DNA of 56,678 nt, from positions 1-56,678 of the forward strand of contig UQIV01000016.1 in the NCBI GenBank assembly GCA_900541205.1, given 5' to 3'. Made by a program: the position numbers and the translations under genes. The stretch comes from an uncultured Collinsella sp. GTDB lineage: Bacteria > Actinomycetota > Coriobacteriia > Coriobacteriales > Coriobacteriaceae. Position 1 is the first letter of the stretch. Every line of letters starts with the position of its first letter. The notes under the pieces were generated by a model, which was not told the DNA's origin, searched no databases, and saw only the letters and a list, made by a program, of their open reading frames with translations. Below, piece by piece: positions 7,761 through 18,492 of this stretch.

Positions 7761-8678
7761 ATGGATCTGCCCATCAGCTTGCAAGACATCACGTATGCCG
7801 AGAACTATCTGGCGCAGGGCGACCTGGCTACGGCGACGCCGCTGCTGGAGCGTCTGGTGGAGCTCGCCGAGGAGTATATCGACGCTGAGTGCAAGACGGA
7901 GGAGAAGCGCCAATACTTTAGCTTCGATAGCAAGTTTGAGCGCTTGGCCTATCGCCGCGTGGAGAAGGATCCGCGCGAGCTCGTGCAGGTCGAGGTGCCG
8001 TTTGACCGCCTGTACTCTGACATGGCGTTTGCCTACATTCGCCAGCAGGATTATGTGAGCGCTCGCAATGCCCTGATGCAGGCTGTGCGTTGGGACCCCA
8101 TGAACTGCAACTATCGCTTGGATTTGGCCGAGCTGTTCCGCGCACTCGAAGACAAGCAGGAATGGGCATCGCTCTCGTTCTCGGTGCTGGAGCGTGCAAG
8201 CGATGGCAAGTGCGCCGCCCGCGCTTACGCCAATCTGGGTCAGTACTTCTTGGAGCCCGAGACCGAGAACATTTCGGCTGCCGTGGGCTGCGCACGTCTG
8301 GCGCTGCGCCTGGCGCCCAACGATGCGCATACGACGCGCCTGCTCAACAAGATCCATACTACCTATCCGGATGCCGCCGAGGAGAGCGACGAGCACGTGA
8401 TGGGCGAGCTGGCGTTGCAGGGCGTTCCGACCTCACCTTCGGCCGAGATTGCCATCTGCCTGATTATGTGCGCGACCGATGCTGCAAGCGACGGCGACAA
8501 ACAGGAGGCGACGCGCCTGACGGTGCGCGCCCGCGACCTGGTGGGCGAGGAGGCCTGCGCGGCGATTATCAAGCTGGTGCGCGAGAGCGATGCTGAGCTC
8601 AATGCCGAGCGCAAGGCAAAGCGCGAGGCTGCGGGCTCAAACGCCGATGGCGCCAAGGAGGCTGGCGATGCCCAGTAA
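7761..8678 (+). CDS. TPR-like repeat protein
   Basis: This 305-residue soluble protein has helical repeats of the tetratricopeptide type, for example YAENYLAQGDLATATPLLER, MAFAYIRQQDYVSARNALMQ and DLAELFRALEDKQEWASL. Such repeats are protein-binding scaffolds; the partner is not evident. The C-terminal tail is Ala/Glu/Lys-rich. The ATG at 7761 has GAGGAG upstream. The last 11 bases overlap smpB, so it is translated with smpB, which hints at a housekeeping role. Confidence 0.75.
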   Translation: MDLPISLQDITYAENYLAQGDLATATPLLERLVELAEEYIDAECKTEEKRQYFSFDSKFERLAYRRVEKDPRELVQVEVPFDRLYSDMAFAYIRQQDYVSARNALMQAVRWDPMNCNYRLDLAELFRALEDKQEWASLSFSVLERASDGKCAARAYANLGQYFLEPETENISAAVGCARLALRLAPNDAHTTRLLNKIHTTYPDAAEESDEHVMGELALQGVPTSPSAEIAICLIMCATDAASDGDKQEATRLTVRARDLVGEEACAAIIKLVRESDAELNAERKAKREAAGSNADGAKEAGDAQ

Positions 8679-9138
8679 GCGCGAGCGCAAGCTCATTTCC
8701 AAGAATCGCTCGGCACATCACGAGTACTTTATCGATGAGACGTTCGAATGCGGTATCGAACTGAGTGGCACCGAGGTCAAGTCGATTCGCGAGCGCGCCT
8801 GCCAGATTACCGATACCTTCGCGCTGATCCGCGGCGGGGAGTGCTGGCTCGTCGGCCTGCATATCCACCCTTATAGCCATGGTGGCGTGTGGAATCGCGA
8901 TCCCGACCGTCGGCGTCGTCTGCTGCTGCACCGCAAGGAGATCGACTTTCTTGACGGCAAACTTCGCAACCGTGGTTATGCGCTGGTTCCGTTGGAGCTC
9001 TACTTTAATACCGACGGCCGCGTAAAGCTGCTGCTGGGTCTGGGTCGCGGCAAGAAGCTCTATGACAAGCGCGAGGACATGGCCAAGCGTGATGTCCAAC
9101 GCGAGATCGACCGCGCCCTCAAAGAGCGCAATCGCTAG
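8668..9138 (+). CDS. smpB: tmRNA-binding protein SmpB
   Basis: SmpB carries tmRNA to stalled ribosomes for trans-translation. The 156 residues match the family along their length: LISKNRSAHHEYFIDETFE, GIELSGTEVKSIRERACQ, HIHPYSHGGVWNRDPDRRRR, LLLHRKEIDFL, and the basic tail GRGKKLYDKREDMAKRDVQ. The ATG at 8668 lies inside the previous gene, with AAGGAG 7 bases upstream. No tmRNA gene is visible beside it. Confidence 0.96.
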   Translation: MPSKRERKLISKNRSAHHEYFIDETFECGIELSGTEVKSIRERACQITDTFALIRGGECWLVGLHIHPYSHGGVWNRDPDRRRRLLLHRKEIDFLDGKLRNRGYALVPLELYFNTDGRVKLLLGLGRGKKLYDKREDMAKRDVQREIDRALKERNR

Positions 9139-9204
9139 GTTTCTAGCAGGTGGATTGGTGGGACACGTCTCATCTTTCTTACTGTTCTGACATATATGTC
9201 TCAA

Positions 9205-9236
9205 AGGCGGCGTCCGTTATGGGTGCCGCCTTTTTT
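9205..9236 (+). terminator. Terminator after smpB
   Basis: GGCGGC pairs with GCCGCC around a loop of about 14 bases, followed by six T. Confidence 0.8.
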
Positions 9237-9287
9237 GTGGGTACATACATCCATGAGGTTCCAACCCGAGCTAGGGGAGTGATCGTT

Positions 9288-9791
9288 ATGGACAAAACTG
9301 CGTTCTTTACCATGCCGAGTGGCCTGTACGTGGTGAGCGCCGCGGCGGACGGGCTGCGTGCCGGCTGCGTTATCAACACAGCGGTGCAGGTGACATCCGC
9401 CCCGCCGCGCATCTCGATTGCCGTGAACAAGGAAAATGTCACGTCCGGCGTAATCGCATCGGCTAAGGCTTTTGCACTGACCGTGATTGACCAGACCGCC
9501 GACATGCTCTATATCGGCAATTTTGGCTTCCGCACCAGCAGCGATTACGACAAGTTTGCCAAGTACGAGACCCACGAGACCACTCTGGGCATGCCCTATG
9601 TGCCCGAGCACGCGGCGGCGCTGTTTAGCTGCCGTCTGATTGATACCGTGGATGTGGGCATGCACCTGCTCTTTATCGGCGAGGTGGAGGATGCCGAGCG
9701 CTTGAGCGACGAGACGCCGCTGACCTATGACTACTATCACAAGGTCTTGAAGGGCAAGACGCCGCCCAAGGCTTCGTCGTATCAAGGCTAG
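9288..9791 (+). CDS. Flavin reductase-like FMN protein (flavoredoxin type)
   Basis: This 167-residue protein has the flavin reductase-like split-barrel fold: GLYVVSAAADGLRAGCVINT, then QVTSAPPRISIAVNKEN, then FALTVIDQ and a C-terminal HLLFIGEVEDAERL. Members bind FMN and pass electrons between NAD(P)H or ferredoxin and small acceptors. A small rubredoxin gene follows 89 bases downstream, as in the two halves of the fused high-molecular-weight rubredoxin of Moorella, which works with a flavodiiron protein against NO or O2. The ATG at 9288 follows GGGGAG at 12 bases, and a better start is not visible. Confidence 0.85.
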   Translation: MDKTAFFTMPSGLYVVSAAADGLRAGCVINTAVQVTSAPPRISIAVNKENVTSGVIASAKAFALTVIDQTADMLYIGNFGFRTSSDYDKFAKYETHETTLGMPYVPEHAAALFSCRLIDTVDVGMHLLFIGEVEDAERLSDETPLTYDYYHKVLKGKTPPKASSYQG

Positions 9792-9808
9792 AAATGTTCT
9801 AAAAATAC

Positions 9809-9836
9809 TTGCATTATATTATTAAGAATCTATACT
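9809..9836 (+). promoter_or_regulatory. Promoter of the rubredoxin gene
   Basis: TTGCAT (9809-9814) and TATACT (9831-9836) are spaced 16 bases apart in an A/T-rich stretch 45 bases before the rubredoxin start. Confidence 0.65.
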
Positions 9837-9880
9837 AATAAACGAAGTACATCATCAGTCGCGTTCGAGAGGAGAACATC

Positions 9881-10024
9881 ATGGCTGAGGAGAAGAAGAC
9901 GTATAAGTTCGTGTGCACCGTTTGCGGTTACGAGGTTGAGGTCGACACGCCCGAGCTGCCCGAGGATTACGTATGCCCGGTCTGCGGCGTCGGCCCCGAT
10001 GAGTTTGAGCTCGTCGAGGAGTAA
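9881..10024 (+). CDS. Small rubredoxin-like protein
   Basis: A 47-residue electron carrier with an Fe(Cys)4 site. The cysteines are in CTVCGY (12 and 15) and CPVCGV (32 and 35). Only 16 residues separate the two pairs, against about 29 in classical rubredoxin, so it resembles the short domain found at the end of rubrerythrin. The C-terminus GPDEFELVEE is typical. The ATG follows GAGAGGAGAACATC. It has its own promoter and terminator, but its position behind the flavin reductase suggests they share electrons. Confidence 0.88.
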   Translation: MAEEKKTYKFVCTVCGYEVEVDTPELPEDYVCPVCGVGPDEFELVEE

Positions 10025-10064
10025 CTCGTAGACACACGGCGATTAGCCATACAGAGCTCTGTCC

Positions 10065-10101
10065 AAGGGCCCCGGTCGAATTCTCGGCCGGGGCCCTTTT
10101 G
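10065..10101 (+). terminator. Terminator after the rubredoxin gene
   Basis: AAGGGCCCCGG pairs with CCGGGGCCCTT around 12 bases and ends in TTTT. Confidence 0.9.
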
Positions 10102-10113
10102 ATTTATCTGACG

Positions 10114-10148
10114 GTTTAAAACGGCCTTACGTGTTACAGATTGAGACG
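10114..10148 (+). repeat. Partial copy of the 59-base hairpin repeat
   Basis: A loop-like stretch with TTTAAAACGG is followed by a complete right arm (TGTTACAGATTGAGACG, 10132-10148). The left arm is missing; the rubredoxin terminator occupies its place. Confidence 0.6.
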
Positions 10149-10176
10149 TTATATCTGGACAGTCACGCCATCCCAA

Positions 10177-11432
10177 TTACATCCCCGTTAGCAGCACGAT
10201 GTCGAGAACCGTTACGATGACGCCGATTCCTACGAGCAACGCGTTGAGCGGGCGCGAGTTGGCGTATTTGCCCATGACGCGGCGTGAGCTGGTGAGCCGT
10301 ATAAGCACGAATACCGTGATCGGCAGCTGAAGCGACAGCAGCGCCTGGCTCCAGATGAGACCTTCAAAAGGATTTGGGACGACCAGACACGCCGCCACTG
10401 CGCCGACGAAACAGGCCGCCACCCCGATCGAGGAATGTCGGTCGTGGATGTCGTATTCCTCGTCGAACATGCCCGCGGTGATGGTGCCTGCCGCCATGCC
10501 TGCCGTCACACTACTCGAGAGGCCCGCAAACAGCAGCGCCACCGCAAAGATTGTCGAGCTTGCTGGGCCCAGAATGGGGGAGAGTGTGGCCGCTGCGACG
10601 GCGAGGTCGTCTACGACCATGCCGTGCGCAAAGAAGGTCGTTGCGGCCAGGATGACCATGGCCGAGTTGATTGCCCAGCCCACGCCCATCGAAAAGAGTG
10701 TGTCGAAGAGCTCGTAGCGCAGACGTTCTTCGATAACCTGCTCGCCTTGGCCTTCGAAGTGCATGGATTGGATGACCTCGGAGTGCAGGAAGAGGTTGTG
10801 GGGCATAACGACCGCGCCTAGGACACTTACGATAATCGCGGCCGAGCCGGTGGGCATACTGGGTGCGATCCAGCTTGCGGCGGCCTGTGGCCAGTCGACC
10901 TTGACCAGCGTAAGCTCAGCCAAAAACGAGAGTCCTACCACGCCTACGAAGGCGATGATCCATCGCTCGGCGCGCTTGTAGGAGCTCGTCATGAGCATCG
11001 CCATCGATACTGCCGCCACGATGACGCAGCCCGCACGCACGGGCAGCCCAAAGAGCATTTGAAGGGCAATCGCGCCACCCAGGACTTCGGCCATGGCAGT
11101 GGCGATGGTCGCGAGATAGGCACTGGCGAGCACCGTGCGTCGAACGAAGCGGGGAGGTAACGTGTCGTGGCCTCGGCAAGACAGGCGCCCGTGGCGATAC
11201 CCAGGTGCGCCGCATTGTGCTGCAGCACAATGAGCATAATCGTGGACAGTGTGACGATCCACAGCAGCGCGTAGCCAAACTGCGAGCCCGCGGCCATATT
11301 GGAGGCCCAGTTGCCCGGGTCGATAAAGCCGACGGTCACGAGCAGCCCGGGGCCGATGTGCCGCGCAATGTCAAGGCCTCCGTGACCACCGGTGCGTCGG
11401 GAGCCAAAGTGTTGTTTGAGATGGTTGAGCAT
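10177..11432 (-). pseudogene. mntH: Nramp-family Mn2+/Fe2+ transporter, frameshifted
   Basis: Two overlapping reading frames together make one complete Nramp transporter of about 418 residues, which would import Mn2+ or Fe2+ with protons. The first part (from 11432, start MLNHLKQHFGS, AGGAG upstream) has the family motif FIDPGNWASNMAAGS and runs to EATTRYLP. The rest, from RTVLASAYLATIATAMAEVLGG to the C-terminus, is in another frame and includes GAVVMPHNLFLHSEV. The switch falls at a run of four G (plus strand 11151-11154); one extra base there would restore the frame. Both halves are otherwise well conserved, so this is either a recent mutation or a sequencing error. Confidence 0.85.
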
Positions 11433-11478
11433 GGTGAGCTCCTGCGTGCCGTTTGTTTGACGCCGCAAAGGATACCCG

Positions 11479-11491
11479 TTTTAGGCTAAAA
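11479..11491. promoter_or_regulatory. Candidate MntR/DtxR-type operator before mntH
   Basis: TTTTAGGCTAAAA is a perfect palindrome around one base, followed by TTAACC and TAAC half-sites. DtxR-family metal repressors bind TTAGG-type palindromes, and the site lies 47 bases before the mntH start. Confidence 0.5.
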
Positions 11492-11553
11492 AGTTAACCA
11501 AGACTAACAAAATTGTTGTATTTGAATAGGATGGTGAAAGGGAGTTGCCGAAA

Positions 11554-11772
11554 TGTCTTGATCTGTAACAACTAGGGATGGAAATTGGGTCCAGGTGTTA
11601 CAGATCAAGACAAGAAGAAATGGTCCTATGGAAAATCTCGATCTGTAACAGTTAGCTGCAAAAACTGGCCCTTCGTGTTACAGATTGAGACATTCGGAAC
11701 CGTCTCTCGAAAACATCTCAATCTGTAACAGTTAGTCGTCGAAATTGGGTCTTACTGTTACAGATTGAGATG
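11554..11772. repeat. Array of three 59-base hairpin repeats (copies A-C)
   Basis: The units are 11554-11612, 11634-11692 and 11714-11772, all 59 bases, with two 21-base spacers (period 80). Each has a 17-base arm around ATCTGTAACA, a 25-base loop with TAG near its start and an A-run in the middle, and a complementary arm TGTTACAGAT. Copies A and C pair perfectly with different bases (TGTCTTG with CAAGACA; CATCTCA with TGAGATG), so the structure is kept while the sequence changes. The array lies between the starts of mntH (minus) and gltB (plus). The rest of 11433-11954 holds no gene. Confidence 0.93.
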
Positions 11773-11954
11773 TTTGAAGAGGTGAGTTTGCAGGCCGAAC
11801 TTGGGGCCCTTGTTGTCGCCCTTGAGGTCGGCGGTGTCCACTCGTAGGGCGTGCGTTACGCGATTGTTTCGAAACGGGTGGGAAACACAACGGGCCGGCG
11901 ATGCTCCTAGTATGCCTATTCAACTGACTGTCTAATATCTAGGGGAGGATCGCG

Positions 11955-14900
11955 ATGCAGGCAGATTCCGCTCAGCAGCAGGGCCTTTATCGCCCCGAAT
12001 TCGACCACGATGCGTGTGGCATCGGCGCGCTTGCCGATATCAACGGTGGGCGCCATCACCAGATTTTGGACGATGCGCTGTCCATTCTGGTCAACTTGGA
12101 GCACCGCGGTGGCACGGGACTCGAGAAGAACACCGGCGACGGCGCTGGCATCCTGTTCCAGGTTCCGCATCACTTTTTCCGTAAAGAGGCTCAAAAGTGC
12201 GGCCAGATTCTGCCGGCAGAGGGCGACTATGGCGTGGCCATGCTGTTCTTCCCGCAGGACGACAAGGGCGTAGAGGATGCCCGCCGCGTGTTTGAAGAGG
12301 GTTGCGCCGAGGCCGGCGTGCCGCTGCTCTTTTGGCGCGAGGTACCGGTCGACCCGCACGACCTGGGCGAGACGGCCCGCGCCTGCATGCCCACTATCCT
12401 GCAGGCCTTCCTGGGCCGTCCGGACGACACGCCCGCCGGCGATGCCTTCGAGCGTCGTCTGTACGTGTGCCGCCGCACCATCGAAAAGAAGGCCGATGCT
12501 GAGTTTGCCCTGCGCGACAAGATCTTCTATGTGTGCTCCATGAGCTCGCGCACCATCGTGTACAAGGGCATGCTGGTCGCCACGCAGATGCGCCGCTTCT
12601 TCATCGATCTCAACGACGCCGCCGTCAAGACGGCCGTGGCGCTCGTCCACTCGCGCTACTCCACCAACACTACGCCCAGCTGGGAGCGCGCGCACCCCAA
12701 CCGCTTTATCATCCACAACGGCGAGATCAACACCCTCAAGGGCAACGTCAACTGGATCCGCGCCCGCGAACCCAACCTGTACAGCCCCGTGCTGCAGCAC
12801 GATCTTGAGCGCGTGATGCCCATCATCAACCGCGAGGGCTCCGACTCCGCGATTCTGGACAATGTGCTTGAGTTTTTGGTCATGAACGGTCGTCCGCTCA
12901 CGCGTGCCGCATCCATGCTGCTGCCCGAGCCGTGGGACCACAACGACAGCCTGAGTGAGGAGCGCCGCGCCTACGACGCTTACCAGTCCATGCTCATGGA
13001 GCCGTGGGATGGCCCGGCGGCCATCGCCTTTACCGACGGCCGTACTCTGGGTGCCGCCCTCGACCGCAACGGCCTGCGCCCCGCCCGCTACTACGTGACG
13101 CGCGACGGCCGCTTTATGCTGGCGAGCGAGGTGGGCACCATCGAGGTGCGCCCCGAGAACATCCTGACGAGCGGCTGCCTGGGACCGGGTCAGATGCTCG
13201 AGGTCGACTTTGCCCGCGGCCGCGTGATCTACAACGACGAACTGCGCGCCCGTTACGCCAAGGAAAAGCCCTATCGCGACTGGATCGCCGAGGAGACGCT
13301 GACCGTCGACGCGCTCGACAAGCCCGTCGCGCCCACGCCCGCCGAGGATACCGAGGTGCCCGCCGCCGTGCGCATGGCCAAGCTCGGGTATCACTGGGAT
13401 GATGTTGACGAAGTCGTGCGTCCCATGGCCCAGCAGGGCAAGGCGCCGCTCGCCTCGATGGGTATCGATGCGCCGCTGGCCTGCCTGTCCAAGAAGACGC
13501 GCTCGTTCTTCGACTACTTCTATCAGCTGTTCGCTCAGGTCACGAACCCGCCCATCGACGCCCTTCGCGAGCATATGGTCACCTCGACTACGCTCTACCT
13601 GGGCAACCACGGCAACCTGCTCGAGGACTCTCGTACGGCCTGTCAGCTGGTGCGCTTGGAGCGCCCACTGCTGAGCGAGGAGGAGTTCGACCGCATTTGC
13701 GCCATCGACCGCGTGGGCTTTAAGACCCGCCGTTTCCGTGCCGTCTACCGCCGCGATGCCGGCGAGGGCGCGCTGCAGGCTGCGCTCAAGCAGCTTGCAG
13801 AGGATGTTGAGGCTGCGGTCCGCGACGGCGTGAACATCGTGGTGTTGAGCGACCGTGCTGCGGCGGGCGAGGTCCCTGTGCCGTCACTGCTCGCCGTGGG
13901 CTGCGTGCACAACCACCTGATCCGCGCCGGCGTGCGTACCTTTGCCGACATCGTGGTGGAGTGCGGCGACGCCGTGTCTCCGCACGACTTTGCGGCGCTG
14001 GTGGGCTACTCCGCAAGCGGCATCTACCCGTACAACGCGCATGCGTGCATCCGCGACTTGGCGGCGCACGGCGATCTGGACGTGACAGCCGAGCAGGGCA
14101 TCGCCAACTACAACAAGGCTGCGACTGCCGGCATCGTTTCCATCATGTCCAAGATGGGCATCTCCACGGTGCAGAGCTACCATTCGGCGCAGATCTTCGA
14201 GGCCGTGGGCTTTACGCCGGAGTTTGTCAACGCGTACTTCGCCGGCACGGTGAGCCGTGTGGGCGGTATGGGTGTCGAGGACGTCGAGCGCGAGCAAAAC
14301 GAGCGCTACGACGCCGCGCTCGCTATCCTTAAGAGCCCGGCTCCCGATCAGCTGCCCACGCTGGGCCTGACCAAGTGGCGCCCGCTCGGCGGCGAGGATC
14401 ACCTCATCGATCCGCAGACTGTCTATTTGCTGCAGACCGCCTGCCGTGAGGACAGCTACGACACCTTTAGGGAGTACAGCGCCCGCCTGCACCGCACCGG
14501 CCGTGCCGTGCGCCTGCGCGACCTGCTGGACTTTGATGCCGGCGGCCGCACCCCGGTGGCACTCGACGAGGTCGAGCCCGCGCTCAACATCGTTCGCCGC
14601 TTTAACACCGGCGCCATGTCGTACGGTTCCATCAGCAAGGAAGCACACGAGTGCATGGCCATCGCCATGAACCGCCTGCACGGCCGTTCCAACTCGGGCG
14701 AGGGCGGCGAGGATCCGCGCCGCGAGACCCCGCTGGCTAACGGTGACTCCAAGAACTCCGCCATCAAGCAGGTGGCAAGCGCGCGCTTTGGCGTGACGAG
14801 CCGCTACCTGTGCAGCGCCTTCGAGATTCAGATCAAGATGGCCCAGGGCGCCAAGCCTGGCGAGGGTGGCCACCTGCCCGGCAAGAAGGTCTACCCCTGG

Positions 14901-16652
14901 ATTGCCGAGGTCCGTCAGTCCACGCCTGGCATCGGCCTGATCTCGCCTCCGCCGCACCACGACATCTACTCCATCGAGGACCTGGCAGAGCTGATCTTCG
15001 ATCTTAAGAACGCCAACCCCGGCGCACGCGTGTCGGTCAAGCTGGTCAGCGAGGCCGGCGTCGGCACCATCTCCACCGGTGTGGCCAAGGGTGCCGCCGA
15101 CAAGATCTTGATCAGCGGCCACAACGGCGGCTCCGGTGCTGCGGCGCGCGATTCGATCTGGCACGCCGGTCTGCCGCTGGAGCTTGGCCTTGCCGAGGCC
15201 CAGCAGACGCTGCTGCAAAACGGCCTGCGCTCACGCGTGGTGCTCGAGGCCGATGGCAAGCTCATGGACGGCACCGACGTCGCCGTCGCCTGCCTGCTGG
15301 GTGCCGAGGAGTTTGGCTTTGCGACCATGCCGCTCATCTCCATGGGCTGCCTCATGCAGCGCGACTGCCAGCAGGATACCTGCCCGGCCGGCATCGCTAC
15401 GCAAAACTGCCGCCTGCGTCGCGGCTTCCGCGGCAAGCCAGAGCACGTCGAGCACTTTATGCTCTTTGTTGCCGAGCAGCTGCGCGAGGTCATGGCGAGC
15501 CTGGGCTTCCGCACCGTCGACGAGATGGTCGGCCATCCCGAGTGCTTGCGCCAGATTGAGGTCCCGGGCAACCGCAAGGCTAACCTGCTGGATCTGTCGC
15601 CCGTGCTGGCGAGCGCGACCTGTGAGTTTGGTGCCCACATCCCGGGTGCCGACGGCCGTCACTTCCTGCCCCAGATGGCTGCGGACAGCGAGCTCGACAA
15701 GACGCTCGACTCCACGTTGTTTGTGCCCTATACGGCCGATGCCCGTGCGCACCTGCGTCCGATTCGCTTCCGCGCCGATATCGCCAACGTCAACCGCTGC
15801 GTGGGCACCATTTTGGGCAACGCGGTGACCAAGGCGCATCCCGAGGGCCTGCCCGCCGGCTCCATCACCATCGATTGCGATGGTTCGGCCGGTCAGAGCT
15901 TTGGCGCCTTCCTGCCGCGCGGCATTACGCTCAACGTGTGCGGCGACGCCAACGACTACTTTGGCAAGGGCCTTTCGGGCGGCGAGGTGTCGGTGCGCCC
16001 CAACCCGCATGCGACCTACAAGTTCGATGAGAACATCATCGTGGGCAACGTTGCGTTCTTTGGCGCCACGAGCGGCCGCGGCTTCATTAACGGCCTGGCA
16101 GGCCAGCGCTTTGGCGTACGCAACTCCGGTGCCACCGTGGTGGTCGAGGGCTGCGGCAACCATGGCTGCGAGTACATGACGGGCGGTCTGGCGCTCATCC
16201 TGGGCGAGGTTGGACAAAACTTCGCCGCCGGTATGACTGGTGGCGTGGCTTATGTCTTCGATCAGTACGGCACGCTTGATGCCCGTGTGAACCACGAGAG
16301 CGTGGAGCTCAAGGCCCCGGCGGCCGGCGAGCTGGCGCAGATTCGCGAGCTCATCCAGGAGCACGTGGACGCGACGCAGAGCCCGCGCGGCATTAAGCTG
16401 CTCTACAGCTTTGAGACGATGGGCAAGCACTTTGTGAAGGTCATTCCGACCGAGTACGAGCGCGTGCTGGCGATTGTCGCCGCGGGCGAGGCTGCCGGCA
16501 AGACGCATGCGCAGGCAGAGGAGTTGGCGTTTGACATTGTGACCGGCCGCGTGAGTGCCGCGGATGTTGCTCGCTTCGATGTTGCGGGCGGTGCTGCGGG
16601 TGCTGCGTCCGTGGCTGCCAGCTCTGTTGCTTCGACCAAGAAGGAGGCGTAA
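11955..16652 (+). CDS. gltB: Glutamate synthase large subunit
   Basis: The large subunit makes two glutamate from glutamine and 2-oxoglutarate. The 1565 residues contain an N-terminal glutaminase domain whose nucleophile is Cys22 in HDACGIG, exposed after removal of a 21-residue leader. A central domain, an FMN-binding synthase domain (about 830-1220) with GEGGEDPRRE and ISGHNGGSGAAARDS, and a C-terminal beta-helix domain (about 1260-1510) follow. Cysteines of the 3Fe-4S cluster lie near residues 1131-1146 (MGCLMQRDCQQDTCPAG). The C-terminus ends in an unusual Ala/Ser-rich tail. The ATG follows AGGGGAGGATCGCG. gltD follows after 5 bases, so they form an operon. Confidence 0.96.
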   Translation: MQADSAQQQGLYRPEFDHDACGIGALADINGGRHHQILDDALSILVNLEHRGGTGLEKNTGDGAGILFQVPHHFFRKEAQKCGQILPAEGDYGVAMLFFPQDDKGVEDARRVFEEGCAEAGVPLLFWREVPVDPHDLGETARACMPTILQAFLGRPDDTPAGDAFERRLYVCRRTIEKKADAEFALRDKIFYVCSMSSRTIVYKGMLVATQMRRFFIDLNDAAVKTAVALVHSRYSTNTTPSWERAHPNRFIIHNGEINTLKGNVNWIRAREPNLYSPVLQHDLERVMPIINREGSDSAILDNVLEFLVMNGRPLTRAASMLLPEPWDHNDSLSEERRAYDAYQSMLMEPWDGPAAIAFTDGRTLGAALDRNGLRPARYYVTRDGRFMLASEVGTIEVRPENILTSGCLGPGQMLEVDFARGRVIYNDELRARYAKEKPYRDWIAEETLTVDALDKPVAPTPAEDTEVPAAVRMAKLGYHWDDVDEVVRPMAQQGKAPLASMGIDAPLACLSKKTRSFFDYFYQLFAQVTNPPIDALREHMVTSTTLYLGNHGNLLEDSRTACQLVRLERPLLSEEEFDRICAIDRVGFKTRRFRAVYRRDAGEGALQAALKQLAEDVEAAVRDGVNIVVLSDRAAAGEVPVPSLLAVGCVHNHLIRAGVRTFADIVVECGDAVSPHDFAALVGYSASGIYPYNAHACIRDLAAHGDLDVTAEQGIANYNKAATAGIVSIMSKMGISTVQSYHSAQIFEAVGFTPEFVNAYFAGTVSRVGGMGVEDVEREQNERYDAALAILKSPAPDQLPTLGLTKWRPLGGEDHLIDPQTVYLLQTACREDSYDTFREYSARLHRTGRAVRLRDLLDFDAGGRTPVALDEVEPALNIVRRFNTGAMSYGSISKEAHECMAIAMNRLHGRSNSGEGGEDPRRETPLANGDSKNSAIKQVASARFGVTSRYLCSAFEIQIKMAQGAKPGEGGHLPGKKVYPWIAEVRQSTPGIGLISPPPHHDIYSIEDLAELIFDLKNANPGARVSVKLVSEAGVGTISTGVAKGAADKILISGHNGGSGAAARDSIWHAGLPLELGLAEAQQTLLQNGLRSRVVLEADGKLMDGTDVAVACLLGAEEFGFATMPLISMGCLMQRDCQQDTCPAGIATQNCRLRRGFRGKPEHVEHFMLFVAEQLREVMASLGFRTVDEMVGHPECLRQIEVPGNRKANLLDLSPVLASATCEFGAHIPGADGRHFLPQMAADSELDKTLDSTLFVPYTADARAHLRPIRFRADIANVNRCVGTILGNAVTKAHPEGLPAGSITIDCDGSAGQSFGAFLPRGITLNVCGDANDYFGKGLSGGEVSVRPNPHATYKFDENIIVGNVAFFGATSGRGFINGLAGQRFGVRNSGATVVVEGCGNHGCEYMTGGLALILGEVGQNFAAGMTGGVAYVFDQYGTLDARVNHESVELKAPAAGELAQIRELIQEHVDATQSPRGIKLLYSFETMGKHFVKVIPTEYERVLAIVAAGEAAGKTHAQAEELAFDIVTGRVSAADVARFDVAGGAAGAASVAASSVASTKKEA

Positions 16653-16657
16653 GTGCC

Positions 16658-18139
<1,482 letters not shown>

Positions 18140-18156
18140 AGTAGTCATTTAAGAAC

Positions 18157-18197
18157 GTCCCCAATGACTAGTCATTTTTTGTCTAGTCGTTGGGGAC
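18157..18197 (+). terminator. Inverted repeat acting as terminator after gltD
   Basis: GTCCCCAATGACTAG pairs with CTAGTCGTTGGGGAC around a T-rich loop. It starts 17 bases after the gltD stop. The left part, from TAGTCATT at 18143, recurs at 45286-45311, so it is also a dispersed repeat. The T-run sits in the loop, not after the stem, so termination is not certain. Confidence 0.55.
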
Positions 18198-18492
18198 ACT
18201 CTTTGCGAGCGATTTGCTCGTTTGTCGACGTACGGGTGTTCATTTGTCGACTTCTTGGGCTGTGGTCACCTGTTGTTTCTGTGGTGGCTGTGGGTATCTG
18301 GCTCAAAAGGGCGGGTTGGCCGTCTATGTTTACCTGCGGTTTTGTTGCGGTGCGCATTTTCGGTCAAGCTTTTCGTCAAGTGTTTGGTCAGCATCTGGTT
18401 TGCAGCCGGAGGCCTATTTTGCCCGCGCTGGTCGTGGCCGACCACCCTCCTCGTAAGCTCAAATTGAGGTCTATCAGTTTGAGGAGGATACC
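18198..18492. other. Intergenic region without a clear gene
   Basis: This stretch has no convincing coding sequence. Reading frames across it begin in the preceding repeat, have no ribosome binding site and do not resemble a protein family. It presumably holds the promoter of the next gene. Confidence 0.5.

Noticed and set aside
9139..9287. tmRNA gene beside smpB
   Set aside because: I looked for the tRNA-like ends and found only a terminator in this 150-base gap, which is too short.
11554..11772. CRISPR array
   Set aside because: Repeats with 21-22 base spacers superficially look like one, but the units are hairpins that differ in both arm and loop, spacers are partly alike, arrays have only two or three units and no cas genes are present.
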